A DNA stretch of 64,000 bases from Craterostigma plantagineum (taxonomy: Eukaryota > Streptophyta > Magnoliopsida > Lamiales > Linderniaceae): contig JAPQWV010000002.1 of the NCBI GenBank assembly GCA_027422505.1, positions 21,522,001 to 21,586,000 of the forward strand. The letters run 5' to 3'. The position numbers were made by a program, and so were the translations under genes. Positions 32,036-43,900 of the stretch are shown here, piece by piece; positions within the stretch are counted from its first letter, which is position 1, and each line of letters starts with the position of its first letter. The notes below the pieces were generated by a model. It was not told the DNA's origin, made no database searches, and saw only the letters and a program-made list of their open reading frames with translations.

Positions 32036-33365
32036 AGATCTCAACATTTCATACTAAGGTTCAATATTTAAATAATACATAAGGATCTCGAGTTTACATG
32101 GTTAGTTAGATCTCGACAATATATACAAAGGTTTGATATTTATACAATATGCAAGGATCTCGATATGACTATATAATGGGTCTCGACATGCTGGAATTAA
32201 TCTCAATATGTATTATAGAATGGATCTCGACATAATATAAGAATTCGACATTTTCACACAAAGATTTCGATAAGTGTTTCTTCGACAATTAACTAAGATG
32301 TCGAGATGTAGTTGTAAACATAATTTCGAAGTGTATGTTTTTCAAGGTTATACAAAGATTTCGATATAAATATTGAAAATAGATCTTTATATTATTCCTA
32401 CCATACTATCACGATTTCGAGATTTAATCAAAATTTCGACATAGTAAATTTAAAGATGTCGAGATGTATGTTGAGCCTCTACACCTTTTGAAATCAACCT
32501 AAAGCTAGGTTTCGACATTTGCTATCCTTGAATATCTCGAAATCGTTCCTCTCAAGAACAGTCGAAGTATCATATAAACTTCAGATATTCCTCCCTTAAA
32601 ATTCGTATAAATCTAGTTCTTGATATTTTGGTGCCAAAATTTCCTTTTAAAGCATACACTACTTAGATAAACATAATCGTACAGAGAAATATTCCCACCT
32701 CTAAATCTTGTAAACGTGACTATCGAAATTTGAACATTCAAACCCTCGTGGACTAAACCTGTACCAGTCCTAAATCAATGATATATTCATTCTAGGCAAC
32801 TATTATATCATGCTAATAAATAAAAATGTGAGATCAAGGTGAAGGTTTTACCTATTCCCAAGCTTAGTAGAAACCTCTGTTCGACTTTTTCCTTTATTCT
32901 TGTACTAAGTTTTCGTGAGTTTATCTTCTTGATATGAACGAGTTCACTTCTTGTTTATTGTAGGTATTTCTTGCGTGTTAAAATTGCTCAGTGACGTTAG
33001 CTTCTATTAATACTTATCTAGTTTTCTTAAGTAACATTCTTATAAAACCATTATATTATGCACTTTTCCTTATAGCTAAGAAATCGAATTCTAGAATATT
33101 TCAGAATCCCAATGTTTCGAAATCTAATTGTTTAAAATTCTCTAAATTTTACATTCATCACTTAAGTCATAATTCGTAACACACATAAAAATTTTAAACC
33201 ACATAGCATGAAATCATATAGACACATAAGTCATTTAAGAACATAAAAGCATAAAAGCATTGTATCAATCAAAGTCCTAATTTCTTATTTAATTAATTCA
33301 ATGAAATTTCTAATTTGCTGTTAATTAAGTCGTAAATCCCGTAATTAGATTTTACGGTTATTACA
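30409..33365 (-). repeat. 3' LTR of gypsy H
   Basis: TGTGGCGCC...TATTACA. It contains a tandem block (31228-31478), a region of about 600 bp with many TCTCGACAT-type words (31910-32480), and a (TA)n run near 32000. It aligns end to end with the other LTR, with scattered substitutions and small indels. Confidence 0.9.
31228..31478. repeat. 62-bp tandem repeat in gypsy H LTR, copy 1
   Basis: Four units of TACCTGCCTCTCGTGAATCA plus GGCCTCGTGAATCGCCGTA plus an AT-rich spacer. The first spacer differs from the rest. Each unit has an internal inverted pairing between TGAATCAGGCAG-type and CGTGAATCGCC-type words. Confidence 0.9.
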
Positions 33366-33940
33366 TCCTCCCCCTTAAAAGAATTTCGTCCCCGAAATTC
33401 CGTCAGCTGGAATAATTCGGGGTAACGATTGGTAGGGAGTTGAACTGGCTTGGTTGGGTGATAAAAATTCACCCTAGGAAGTTATCAAGGTATTTCAAAT
33501 AATTTTCGAGGATAAAAAGGAACAGAATCCTGGTGAAGTGAATTTGAAGATTGTTCCAGTTAGTGGAACCCGTATTGCCTCGAAGAGCTAAGAAGAATTT
33601 CTATAGCTCTAACTTGGCAGAGATCAAAGGTTATAAGCGTCCACCACGCTTTTGCTGCGCCATTCTGATACTGCACCGGGATGTTTCTCGAATTGATCAG
33701 AAAAATTGGGGTGTAGAGTTATACCCCAGGTATTATGTGAAATTGGGATTTGCTCCCAGGTAATTCAGATACGACTTCCTATTATGAGCACTTAACTGCT
33801 ACGATTATGATTCAGGTCGACACTCGAACTGGTATCAACCAAGTCGGCTAAAAGAATTCCGAATCTTACCACATAAGTGGTGGATACGAGAGAAAATGTG
33901 GCTCATGAGTCCACTAGAATGCATGTTGAAGTTTATCGGT
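33366..33940 (-). other. Non-coding 3' interior of gypsy H
   Basis: The PPT with the GGGGACGAAATTC box at 33366-33405, then about 500 bp without recognisable pol or chromodomain sequence in any minus-strand frame. Confidence 0.6.
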
Positions 33941-35060
33941 TAGGAGGGTACCTTCCGTCTCGGATGGGTTGTTTTCTTCATCTTCCGCTGTAAGCATGTA
34001 TACCCGAGCGGGTACCTTCTGTGGTCTAGCCGGATTGGCGGCCTGATTTCCCGATGTATTCTCTGGGCAGGCTACAGAATAGTGGCCTGTCTTGCCACAT
34101 TTAAAGCAGGTGGCGTTTTGGGAGAAACAGACGCCTAGATGACGTCAAGCACATTTTGGGAACACGGGTGCGTTCGGTTGGGGTCGCCCCTGATTCGGAT
34201 TCATTTGTTGAGGTGGTCCAGGGCGGTTTTGGAAATTGGGTTTCACATTCTTAGGAAGGAACGGTTTCTTCGGGTTATTTCCGTCCCTTTTGGGTCCTTG
34301 TTCGAACTTCCTTTTTGCCTCATGTGCTCGTACAATTCGGATTTCGGCTTGTTCAGCCATTAGAGCTCGTTCCGCCATTTGGGCATAAGTAACCCCTTGG
34401 AATCCAGCCATGCCAACGTCGCGATAGAGTTCTGGCTTCAAGCCTTCCATAAATCGCTCGATCTTTAACGCATCTATACTCACCATGTGGGTTGCAAATT
34501 GAGACAACTGTTCGAACTTTCGGATATACTCCGCCACCGTCATTGCTCCTTGGCGGAGATTGATGAACTCGTTCATCCTCTGGGCACGGACGGGAGCAGT
34601 GAAATACTTATTTCGGAAAAGCTCTTTGAAACGCTCCCAGGTCATTGTCAAGGGATCTTCGAGAGTTAGTACGGTATCCCACTAGTGACCTGCGCTTCCC
34701 CTTAATAGGTAGCAAGCGCACAAGACCTTTTCCGTTTCAGGGGTACGGCTATGTTGGAACATAGTTTCTAGGGTTCGGAGCCAATCCTCAGCCGAGGTTG
34801 GGGTCAACAGCATCTTCAAAGGTTGGGGGGTTAAGTTTACGAAATCTTTCCCCGACCATTTCGATTCTGTTGGCCTGAGAAGATCCGTTGCTTGATTGCC
34901 CACCAGCGTTTTGTTGCTGGATCAGTTGCTGAATTTGGGGAGATTGTTGACGGACTAGTTCCGCGAGTTGAAGGATACTCGCATCCCGACTATCAGCAGG
35001 GGTTGCGGGTTCTTTACCTTTATCTGCACCCCCATTATTCTCATTCTTTGTTCTACCCAT
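33941..35060 (-). pseudogene. Gag of gypsy H
   Basis: Sense order: start MGRTKNENNGG at 35060, a Gln-rich segment, a frameshift near 34800, then the Retrotrans_gag core (AEDWLRTLETMF, a TAG at 34684-34682 where an intact relative has Trp, TWERFKELFRNKYFT, FINLRQGAMTVAEYIRKFEQ). A basic Pro/Asn/Gln linker follows, then a first knuckle (FPKCA, TGA at 34144-34142, RHLGVC) and a second intact CCHC knuckle CFKCGKTGHYSVACP. It ends with PARVYMLTAEDEE, the usual gag-protease hinge. Coding stops there. One frameshift and two stops mean this copy cannot make full gag. Confidence 0.85.
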
Positions 35061-35198
35061 CGTTCTTTTATCCTAACGTTTTTAAGGTCAATAAATCATG
35101 TCATACCAGAAATTCATAAAAACATAAGACTTACGAGCAAGGCCGCTTCCGTGCTTTTGAGTGTGTGTACATGGACAGTCTGTAGAACCTATATCCTA

Positions 35199-35213
35199 AG
35201 CTCTGATACCACC
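35199..35213 (-). promoter_or_regulatory. Primer binding site, gypsy H
   Basis: Minus strand reads TGGTATCAGAGC two bases inside the 5' LTR; initiator-Met tRNA type. Confidence 0.9.
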
Positions 35214-36801
35214 TGTGGCGCCCCGCCTTCCACCACTACTTTCTTAACTAGTCTACGCGACTAATGTTCTAATGACGAAATAGATCGTGCCAAATTTCGT
35301 ATAAAAGTTTTCCTTTTATAAAAAGGAATCGTAAAGTTGTCTACAAAATCATCGTGGGTCCTATTTACATAGGAAAGCGCGCATGCGGGTCAAAATAAAT
35401 CTATCTACTGGGCCTCCACGAGGTCGCATCCATGCACACACTTCCATCTCAAAAGCCCTCAAAAGCTTCAAAAGTTGGCCTTGCCGTGAAAATGATCACG
35501 TACCGTGATCGCGGGGTCCTACAACACATAAAACATGGAATGAGCTTATAAAGCTCAGTAAGTGAAAACCATGCATGCAATGCACGTGACCTAAATAGCG
35601 AAGGCATTCGCGCCAATGCTACCTACTTCTCACATCCTTCTTGACCTTCAATAACATATTTTGGCCCATTCGATTTTCAATCTTACTATGCACCATATAG
35701 AGCTCAAACCCCTAAGGGTATAAATAAGTGGCAGTACACACACAGGGAGGCTAAACCCCAGTACTTAATTTTTGCTAAACCCTATGGTGCCTTTCAATCC
35801 CAATGTGATCCACACTGAGAGGCTAATAGTGCATTTCAATCCCAATGCAGTCCCATTGAGAGGCTAACCCGGACACACAAATTTTGTTTAACCCTAAGGC
35901 GCCTTTCCATCCCAATGCGATCTGACACGCGGGCGCTTCTCCCTGGTAGCTTACTACGAGGTCGCCAACACTCGAGGTTCCCTCGGTGCCGCTCATTCCC
36001 TCGAGTCGTATCCTCCAAGTTGCATCTCCCACTACGGGGTATTTACCTGCCTCTCGTGAATCAGGCAGTCGGCCTCATGAATCGCCATAGTATATTTAGG
36101 TATTACCTGCCTCTCGTGAATCAGGCATTCGGCCTCGTGAATCGCCGTAATATAATTAGATATTTACCTGCCTCTCGTGAATCATGAAGTCGGCCTCGTG
36201 AGTCGCCGTAATATATTTAGATATTTACCTGCCTCTCGTGAATCAGGCAGTCGGCCTCGTGAATCGCCGTAATATATTTAGGTACCATAGAAGAGCCATG
36301 ACTCATCATTGAGTCGACACAAATGCCCATATCGGCAAATATACATATTGCTTTTAAGCGATCTTATACTCATGTACGCTATTTCCCTGACTCCCATACT
36401 AGTCATGCATGCATATGCTCATTCCATGAATATGCGTGTCATGTCATCATATAATGTAAATAATGCACGTAGGATCACATAATTTCATAGAAGCATATAA
36501 CACATAATTTCATGCGCATAAAAATTATGTGTTGTAGTTGCGATTTCCACTTACCTGGTATCCTTAGCTATATCGTACGGTAAATTGCTAATCTTCAAAC
36601 CCTAAGTATAAAAACATATAAAATTAGGGTTTGTTAGTTTAATTACAGTTTCACGAAAGTAGCTTAGTTTAAAAACCCTAGTTTTGATTTTATAAATTTC
36701 GAAACTAATTTTGAAATAGATCTCGACATTATATATACTAGAGTTCGATATTTAACACTACATGAAGATCTCGACATGGGTTGATAAATCTCGACATACA
36801 T

Positions 36802-36844
<43 letters not shown>

Positions 36845-38169
36845 TCTCAACATTACATACTATGGTTCAATATTTAAATAATACATAAGGATCTCGAGTT
36901 TACATGGTTAGTTAGATCTCGACAATATATACAAAGGTTTGATATTTATACAATATGCAAGGATCTCGACATAACTATATAATGGGTCTCGACATGCTGG
37001 AATTAATCTCAATATGTATTATAGAATGGATCTCGACATAATATAAGAATTCGACATTTGCACACAAAGATTTCGATAAGTGTTTCTTCGACAATTAACT
37101 AAGATGTCGAGATGTAGTTGTAAAAATAATTTCGAAGTGTATGTTTTTCAAGGATTTTGATATAAATATTGAAAATAGATCTTTATATTGTTCCTACCAT
37201 ACTATCATGATTTCGAGATTTAATCAAAATTTCGACATAGTAAATTTAAAGATGTCGAGATGTATGTTGAGCCTCTACACCAATTTTGAAATCAACCTTA
37301 AAGCTAGGTTTTGACATTTGCTATCCTCATGAAGATCTCGAAATCGTTCCTCTCAAGAACAGTCGAAGTATCATATAAACTTCAGATATTCCTACCCTTA
37401 AATTCATATAAATTCTAGTTCTTGATATTTTGGTGCCACAAATTTCTTTTTAAAGCATACCACTACTTAGATAAACATAATCGTACAAGAGAACTATTCC
37501 CACCTCTAAATCTTGTAAACGTGACTATCGAAATTTTGAACATTCAAAACCCTCGTGGACTAAACCTGTACCAGTCCTAAATCAATGATATATTCATTCT
37601 AAGCAACTATTATATCATGCTATTAAATAAAAACGTGAGATCAAGGTGAAGGTTTTACCTATTCCCAAGCTTAGTAGAAACCTCTGGTCGACTTTTTCCT
37701 TTATTCTTGTACTAAGTTTTCGTGAGTTTATCTTCTTGATATGAATGGGTTCACTTCTTGTTTATTGTAGCTATTTCTTGCGTGTTAAAATTGCTTAGTG
37801 ACGTTAGCTTCTATTAATACTTATCTAGTTTTCTTAAGTAACATTCTTAAAAATACCATTATATTATGCACTTTTCCTTATAGCTAAGAAATCGAATTCT
37901 AGAATATTTCAGAATCCCATTCGAAATCTAACTGTTTAAAATTCTCTAAATTTTACATTCATCACTTAAGTCATAATTCGTAACACACATAAAAATTTTA
38001 AACCACATAGCATGAAATCATATAGACACATAAGTCATTTAAGAACATAAAAGCATAAAAGCATTGTATCAATCAAAGTCCTAATTTCTTATTTAATTAA
38101 TTCAATGAAATTTCTAATTTACTGTTAATTAAGTCGTAAATCCCGTAATTAGATTTTACGGGTATTACA
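35214..38169 (-). repeat. 5' LTR of gypsy H
   Basis: 2956 bp; the same internal structure as the 3' LTR, including the 62-bp units (36048-36285), TCTCGACAT words and a (TA)n run at 36803-36841. Confidence 0.9.
36048..36285. repeat. 62-bp tandem repeat in gypsy H LTR, copy 2
   Basis: Four units matching those at 31228-31478. Small differences between the two blocks (for example AATCATGAAG for AATCAGGCAG in unit 3) record divergence since insertion. Confidence 0.9.
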
Positions 38170-38970
38170 TTTCTCCTCTTGTAAACCATGTTGGAGCGTC
38201 AGACAGGCTTTAGAATGTGAATATTTTTGTAGATTTAGGCTTTGTAGTATTTATTATGAAGTGTTGGGCTGATTGCTGGAGAGTCTTTAGTTGTTTAAAC
38301 TTTAAATCTTAATTTTGAGTTTGTTTCCATGTTTTTTGGTGTCGATATATGTCCATTTCTCTTTTAATGAGAGCTTTTGTCGCTATCGAATTTCTATTAC
38401 TGTCGGAGAGTTGTTCAGACTGTTAACCTATGTTATTTATTTATTTTGAATGAAAAGAGAGTTGACGTTGGAAAAAAAAAAGAATAATTGTACTTTTAAC
38501 CGGAACCTGTTTGAAATCATCTCAAATCCTTTTTCTTCGTCTCTATTTATATAGTTTCAATGTATTTTCCTAATATATATTTTTGTTCGGATCATCTCAC
38601 AGTGGAATATATATATATATATTATATGATATTTCGATAATTGTTTAACAAATCGTGGATACTATTGGACTGGAGGGTGTTTGGAAACACTTCTAAATTG
38701 AACTTTTGAGAAGTAAAATATGTTTGGTAAAAAATCTGATATGGACTTTTAAAATAAATTACTTCTCTAAAAGTCAATTTGGGAGATTTGAAACTACTTC
38801 CTTCAACTTTTTCAAAAGTCCATTCTCACCAAACACTACCAAAAAATAAATTTACATTTCGAAAAGCTACATCGCAAAAAAGTTCATTTACCAGATGCAC
38901 TTATAATTCAAAAATGTAATCAAACTAGCCCTACCACATTGTCATATGATTTGATTTGTCACCGTGCTAG
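38170..38970. other. Intergenic, no gene seen
   Basis: About 800 bp, AT-rich. An A-run at 38473 could be an old retroposon tail. Around 38677-38850 the words GGGTGTTTGGAAA and CACCAAACACTACC form a loose inverted pair, perhaps a MITE remnant. Confidence 0.4.
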
Positions 38971-39826
38971 AAAGGGTGGCAATGGGTGGGTTCGGGGATG
39001 GCAATGAACATATTGTCCCCATACCAAATTTTCGTTCTTAATACCATCACCACTAATTCACCATTTAGGATGAAGTGGTTCGGGGATGTGCAATAACCAT
39101 TGGGGATCGGGTTCCCCGTGGGGGATTCGGTTCCCCATATTCATGTATATTCCAATAAATTATTTTTTGCAACAAAAACATAAACCAAACAATATAGACA
39201 AATTAATATGTAAAATATGATATTGAAGTATAAAAATTTATATAATATATGATTGCAATATGCGTATATTGTAAAGAATTGAGAGTTGAACTTTTTTTCT
39301 TCTAGTTACGATCTTAAATATAAAAGGATGATCTATGAAATTCTTGATTCAAATTAATTTTAATACTACCTCCGTCCCGGAAACTTTTGTACATTTTACC
39401 AAATCGGGCGTCCCACTATCTTTTATACATTTCCATATTTAGTAAAAAACCATCACACACAATCAATATAATAACATTAAATATTCTTAAAAGACGTGCT
39501 ACACACATACACTTTTCTTCCTCTAACTATTAAAATATTATATTTCTTAAAAACCGAACCCAATCCCAAATGTCCATATATTACCGGGACGGAGGGAGTA
39601 TTGTTTATTAATAAATCTATTCTGTGAATGGTGAATCACCATTTCACTTCGGGGCCGGGTTCGGGGACGGGGGTGGGTGGGAAACATGATTACCATCCCC
39701 GTCCCACTTTTTCACCGATGAGGAATCACCGTCAATTCCCCATCCTCGTTCTAACCGGGGATTACCCGTCCCAATAATCACGGATCTCGACGAGGATGGT
39801 TCACAGTGGGAATTTTGTCACCCCTA
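38971..39826. mobile_element. hAT-like non-autonomous element
   Basis: An 8-bp duplication CGTGCTAG (38963-38970 and 39827-39834) flanks ends that pair imperfectly: AAAGGGTGGCAA left, TAGGGGTGACAA right (inverted), 9 of 12 identical. Subterminal regions are rich in CGGGGA/TCCCCG words. The 8-bp duplication and ends fit the hAT superfamily. There is no transposase. A Stowaway lies inside it. Confidence 0.75.
39366..39598. mobile_element. Stowaway MITE 1 (upstream of TPS1)
   Basis: 233 bp with ends CTACCTCCGTCCCGG and, inverted, CTCCCTCCGTCCCGG, flanked by TA dinucleotides (39364-39365 and 39599-39600). These are the hallmarks of Stowaway MITEs mobilised by Tc1/mariner transposases. It is nested in the hAT-like element, so it is younger. 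Confidence 0.92.
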
Positions 39827-39834
39827 CGTGCTAG

Positions 39835-40320
39835 TGAAAGACTGAGACGGTTCATTAATTTCCACATAAATATTCCTATAAAAGATGTGTTAAAATAGGA
39901 AAAAGCATTAGTTTTTTAACTTTCTATCGTGAGCGCGTGACCTTTCACCGACTAATAAAAGAAAAAGGAAATAGATTTATTTCGTTTTCGAAGAGCGGAC
40001 GTCATTGCCTTCCCTCGTGGCACAATTCTGCATGGCGAAATAGTGAACGGTGAAGAGGTGAAATGAATATAATTAAAAATAGTATCGTAATAATAAGAAT
40101 TAAAAATACGAAAATAATATTAGAAAAGGAGAAGAAAAAATGACTGAGTCGTAACCCATCTTCTCTCTCTAATATTACTACACTCATGCCTATGTGACAC
40201 TGACAGTGTTGTATGGTTTGATGAATCTGTTACATCTGCTGCAGAGCAATCAATTTTTTCCTTTTAATTTTTATTTTTTTCACCCTTTCTAATTTTTTTT
40301 TTCCTTGGCCACATCCATTC
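39835..40320 (+). other. Upstream region of TPS1
   Basis: AT-rich, no coding sequence. Probably the proximal promoter of TPS1, bounded on the left by the hAT/Stowaway pair. Confidence 0.5.
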
Positions 40321-40328
40321 TATAAATA
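40321..40328 (+). promoter_or_regulatory. TATA box of TPS1
   Basis: TATAAATA in a T/C-rich context. A start about 30 bp downstream would give a first exon of about 190 bp, ending at the GT donor at 40539. Confidence 0.6.
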
Positions 40329-40405
40329 TCGTCCTGGAAATTTGCATCTGCCTACTTGCACTCGCTCGTCTTTATGTGGAGCACTGTCAGCTCAAGAATC
40401 AAACC

Positions 40406-40438
40406 ATGCGTTTATATTTTTTCTCTTTAATTCACTGA
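40406..40438 (+). promoter_or_regulatory. Short upstream ORF in the TPS1 leader
   Basis: ATG at 40406 opens a 10-codon frame ending in TGA at 40436-40438, before the in-frame ATG at 40497. If the TATA call is right it lies in the mRNA leader and could lower or regulate translation. Conservation is untested. Confidence 0.4.
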
Positions 40439-40496
40439 GTTTTTGGAATTATTCCTAAATCTTTAGGAGACGCAGGAGCTGAAGAAGACGAAGAAG

Positions 40497-40538
40497 ATGG
40501 AATCGTCTAAAGGCCATAGCTTTTCCTTGAACAATTTG
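40497..40538 (+). CDS. TPS1: Upstream exon: possible in-frame N-terminal extension of TPS1
   Basis: ATG at 40497 opens 14 codons (MESSKGHSFSLNNL) that end exactly at a GT donor (40539). Splicing to the acceptor before 40974 continues in frame through seven more codons (DNLIIAH) into Met1 of the standard TPS1 start. The exon may be leader only, with the ATG bypassed, or may give a 947-residue isoform. It is unlike the usual plant TPS1 N-terminus, so I rank 40995 first. Confidence 0.45.
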
Positions 40539-40994
40539 GTAAAACCCTCGCTCGTTGTCACTTACTACTTCATTTGATTCTGCGTTGTTATAGAATCTCC
40601 CGATTTTGCTCGATTTGGGATTTTTACTTGCCCTAGTTTCGATTCGAGAATTGGGGTTTACGATGAATCAGAATCACGCTCAGAAAGCGTGTGTGGAGAA
40701 TGAGATACGGATGAATGTGCATGCATTTCTATTGAGATAATCACATGAATTGCCAACTTATGCTGTTCTTTGCTATCATCAACTCAGCAACTGTGCATAG
40801 ATTTCAACTCATTTGTGTTACTCTTTTTATCATTGCTTAATCTTTATTGATCCGAAAATATGTGGCTTGAAATGACTTGTGGGTAGATTTTTGCTGGCAC
40901 TGTGCCTTTGTATTCATCATAATTGAAGCATTACTAACCAATGTAGTAACCAACTCTTTGATGATATTTGCAGGATAATTTAATAATCGCACAT

Positions 40995-43900
40995 ATGAAT
41001 GACACCCATTGTACTTCTGCTTCATCCATACCTACAAGTAGGCTCGAGAGGTTGTTAAGAGAAAGAGAACTACGAAGGTCGAGCAGGTCGCCTCGTTCTG
41101 CCGAAGAAGCCAGAGAAATCAATGGCGATTCTGATATTTACAGCAACATAAACGACATAGACTTATCAGAGTACGGCGAAAAGGCCCCTCGGGATGAAGA
41201 TTGCTTCCCAGGAATCGTTTCAGGGAAACACGTCAACGATAACGGTAATAAACAGGACAACCGTGCTCCTAAACAGAGGTTGCTCGTGGTAGCCAATCGT
41301 TTACCCGTCTCAGCAATAAGAACGGACGAAGATTCATGGAATCTTGAAATCAGCGTGGGAGGACTAGTGAGTGCTCTTTTGGGTAAGCCAAACAAGGGCT
41401 AGATAGATGTTCTCTTGGGTACTTAATTTCTTGATTTTTCGGACCATGATTAGGTGGAGATGATGACGATCCTTGAAGTATTTTGTTTTTTTGCACATGT
41501 TTAAAGGCATCAATAATTTTGAGGCGACGTGGATAGGGTGGGCTGGCGTGAACGTTCCAGACGAAATTGGACAGAGGTCCCTCACCAAAGCTCTAGCCGA
41601 AAAGGTTACTCTACGCATTTCGTTACACAAGCCAGTTTTATTATGTCTTGAGTACTAAATTTTTCTCTTCTATGTTGCCTTTTTATCATCGTATAGAGGT
41701 GCATCCCCGTGTTTCTTGATGAGGAAACAGTGCACCAATACTACAATGGATACTGCAACAACATACTGTGGCCCCTTTTCCATTACCTCGGCCTTCCCCA
41801 AGAGGATCGCCTTGCAACGACTCGTAGCTTTCAGTCTCAGTTTGCTTCTTACAAGAAGGCGAATCAGATGTTCGCTGATGTTGTCTATGAGAATTACAGA
41901 GAAGGAGACGTCATTTGGTGCCATGATTACCATCTGATGTTCCTTCCAAAGTGTCTGAAAGAGCATAACAGCAACATGAAAGTCGGTTGGTTCCTTCACA
42001 CTCCGTTTCCCTCCTCCGAGATTCATCGAACTTTGCCTTCGAGGTCAGAGCTGCTGAGATCTGTTCTAGCCGCTGATTTAGTCGGGTGGGCCCCATTTTT
42101 TGTGTTTTGAGTGTGGATTTTTTGTAGTAGTTTTTTTTTTCATTTTTCTTATGAACTTTATGCGTACAGATTCCACACGTACGATTACGCTAGGCACTTT
42201 GTGAGTGCCTGCGCTCGTATTTTGGGGCTCGAGGGCACCCCTGATGGTGTTGAAGATCAAGGGAAGCTCACTCGTGTGGCTGCAGTAAGTATACGTTAGG
42301 CCGATATTCACTATATTGGCTTTGTTTCCTTGCACTGTAACTACTGATTTTTGTCTGTCGAAAAGTGCAGTTTCCCATAGGCATAGATTCAGAGCGGTTC
42401 ATCAGAGCCCTTGAGCTTCCTCAGGTGAAGGATCACATAAGAGAATTGCAAGAGAGATTTGCTGGACGAAAGGTAGTCTTAGGCATAAAACTTATGCATA
42501 ATGATTCTTTGACATGAAGCTTGATAATAATGTAATGAATCAAACAGGTGATGCTGGGCGTTGACCGTTTGGATATGATCAAGGGAATCCCGCAGAAGAT
42601 CTTGGCATTCGAAAAGTTTCTTGAAGAGAATCCCATTTGGCGTGACAAAGTAGTTCTAGTTCAAATCGCTGTGCCAACAAGGACAGATGTCCCCGAATGT
42701 CCGTATTCCTCATACTCACCTTTCTTGTTTTGCTCTTTTGTTAGTAGTCACTTGTATTCATTTATTCTTGGCAGACCAAAAGCTGTCATCTCAAGTTCAT
42801 GAAATCGTGGGGCGGATAAATGGAAGATTTGGGACTCTTACAGCTGTTCCAATACATCATCTGGTGAGAACCCACCTCTTTATAACCGTCGAAATCCATG
42901 TTTGTTCCTTGAGAAACGAGGCTGATTTCTATGCAAATCTTTCCTTTTGTAATAGGATCGTTCTCTTGATTTCCATGCTCTGTGTGCTCTATACGCTGTC
43001 ACTGGTGTGCATTCTCCTCATACGATCAATCAATTTACCGAATACCCTTCGTTTTTCCTTTTTCTTTTTTCCTTATGAACCCATAATCGAAAAGCATTAT
43101 CATCTTCTAGATGTTGCATTGGTTACCTCCTTAAGGGACGGTATGAACCTAGTAAGCTACGAGTTTGTGGCCTGCCAAGCTTCGAAGAAAGGCGTGCTCA
43201 TCTTAAGTGAGGTAAACTAAAAACCAATCCAATCGTTACTTCCTAATTACATATTTCTTCCAAGATCCATTTTTTTTTTAACGGACTCTTCTCTCAGTTT
43301 GCGGGTGCAGCACAGTCTCTTGGGGCTGGAGCAATCCTAGTGAATCCATGGAATATCACAGAAGTCGCCGCTTCGATAGGCTACGCCTTGACTATGCCGG
43401 CGGATGAAAGGGAGAAACGCCATAGGCATAACTTCACGCATATTACGACTCACACCTCCCAAGAATGGGCCGAGACTTTCGTGAGGTAGTGGCTTAGATA
43501 CAATAAAATACTATACAATACACCTGCATGATGTGTTTCTTGTTTTTTCCTTTTTTATTTTCAACCTAATCCAATCTCTATGCAGTGAACTCAATGATAC
43601 TGTCGTTGAAGCTCAGCTGAGAACACGGCAAATTCCACCGCCGCTCCCTTATGGAGAAGCTGTCAACCGTTACACACAGTCGAATAACCGTTTGCTTATA
43701 CTGGTGTGATTCTACCGTAAACTCCACAAAACTATTTTTCTTTTGTTGTCTTCTCTTTTTCTTTTTTGCAATGTAAACTCGGGCTGATCCGAGAATGTTT
43801 AGAAAGTTAAAAGTTCTGAAAATATTTCAGGGATTTAATGCAACGCTAACTGAATCGGTGGACACTAAGGGAAGAAGGATTGACCAATTCAAAGAAATGG

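Larger units (their letters stand above)
30409..38169 (-). mobile_element. Gag-only gypsy element H (TR-GAG-like)
   Basis: Minus-strand Ty3/gypsy element of 7761 bp. LTRs of 2957 bp (30409-33365) and 2956 bp (35214-38169) flank an interior of only 1848 bp. The PBS (minus: GGTGGTATCAGAGC, 35213-35199) and PPT (minus: TTAAGGGGGAGGA) are present. The interior encodes gag with two zinc knuckles and the start of the protease linker, then non-coding sequence. Protease, RT, RNase H and integrase are absent. The GGGGACGAAATTC box before the PPT is typical of Tekay/Del-type chromoviruses. The candidate 5-bp duplication has one mismatch (TGTCT/TTTCT). Layout matches elements described as TR-GAG; a pol deletion is the alternative. 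Confidence 0.85.

Noticed and set aside
43703..43850. Active trehalose-phosphate phosphatase domain in TPS1
   Set aside because: The first motif reads LGFNATLT and lacks both aspartates of the DxDxT nucleophile motif, as in other class I plant TPS.
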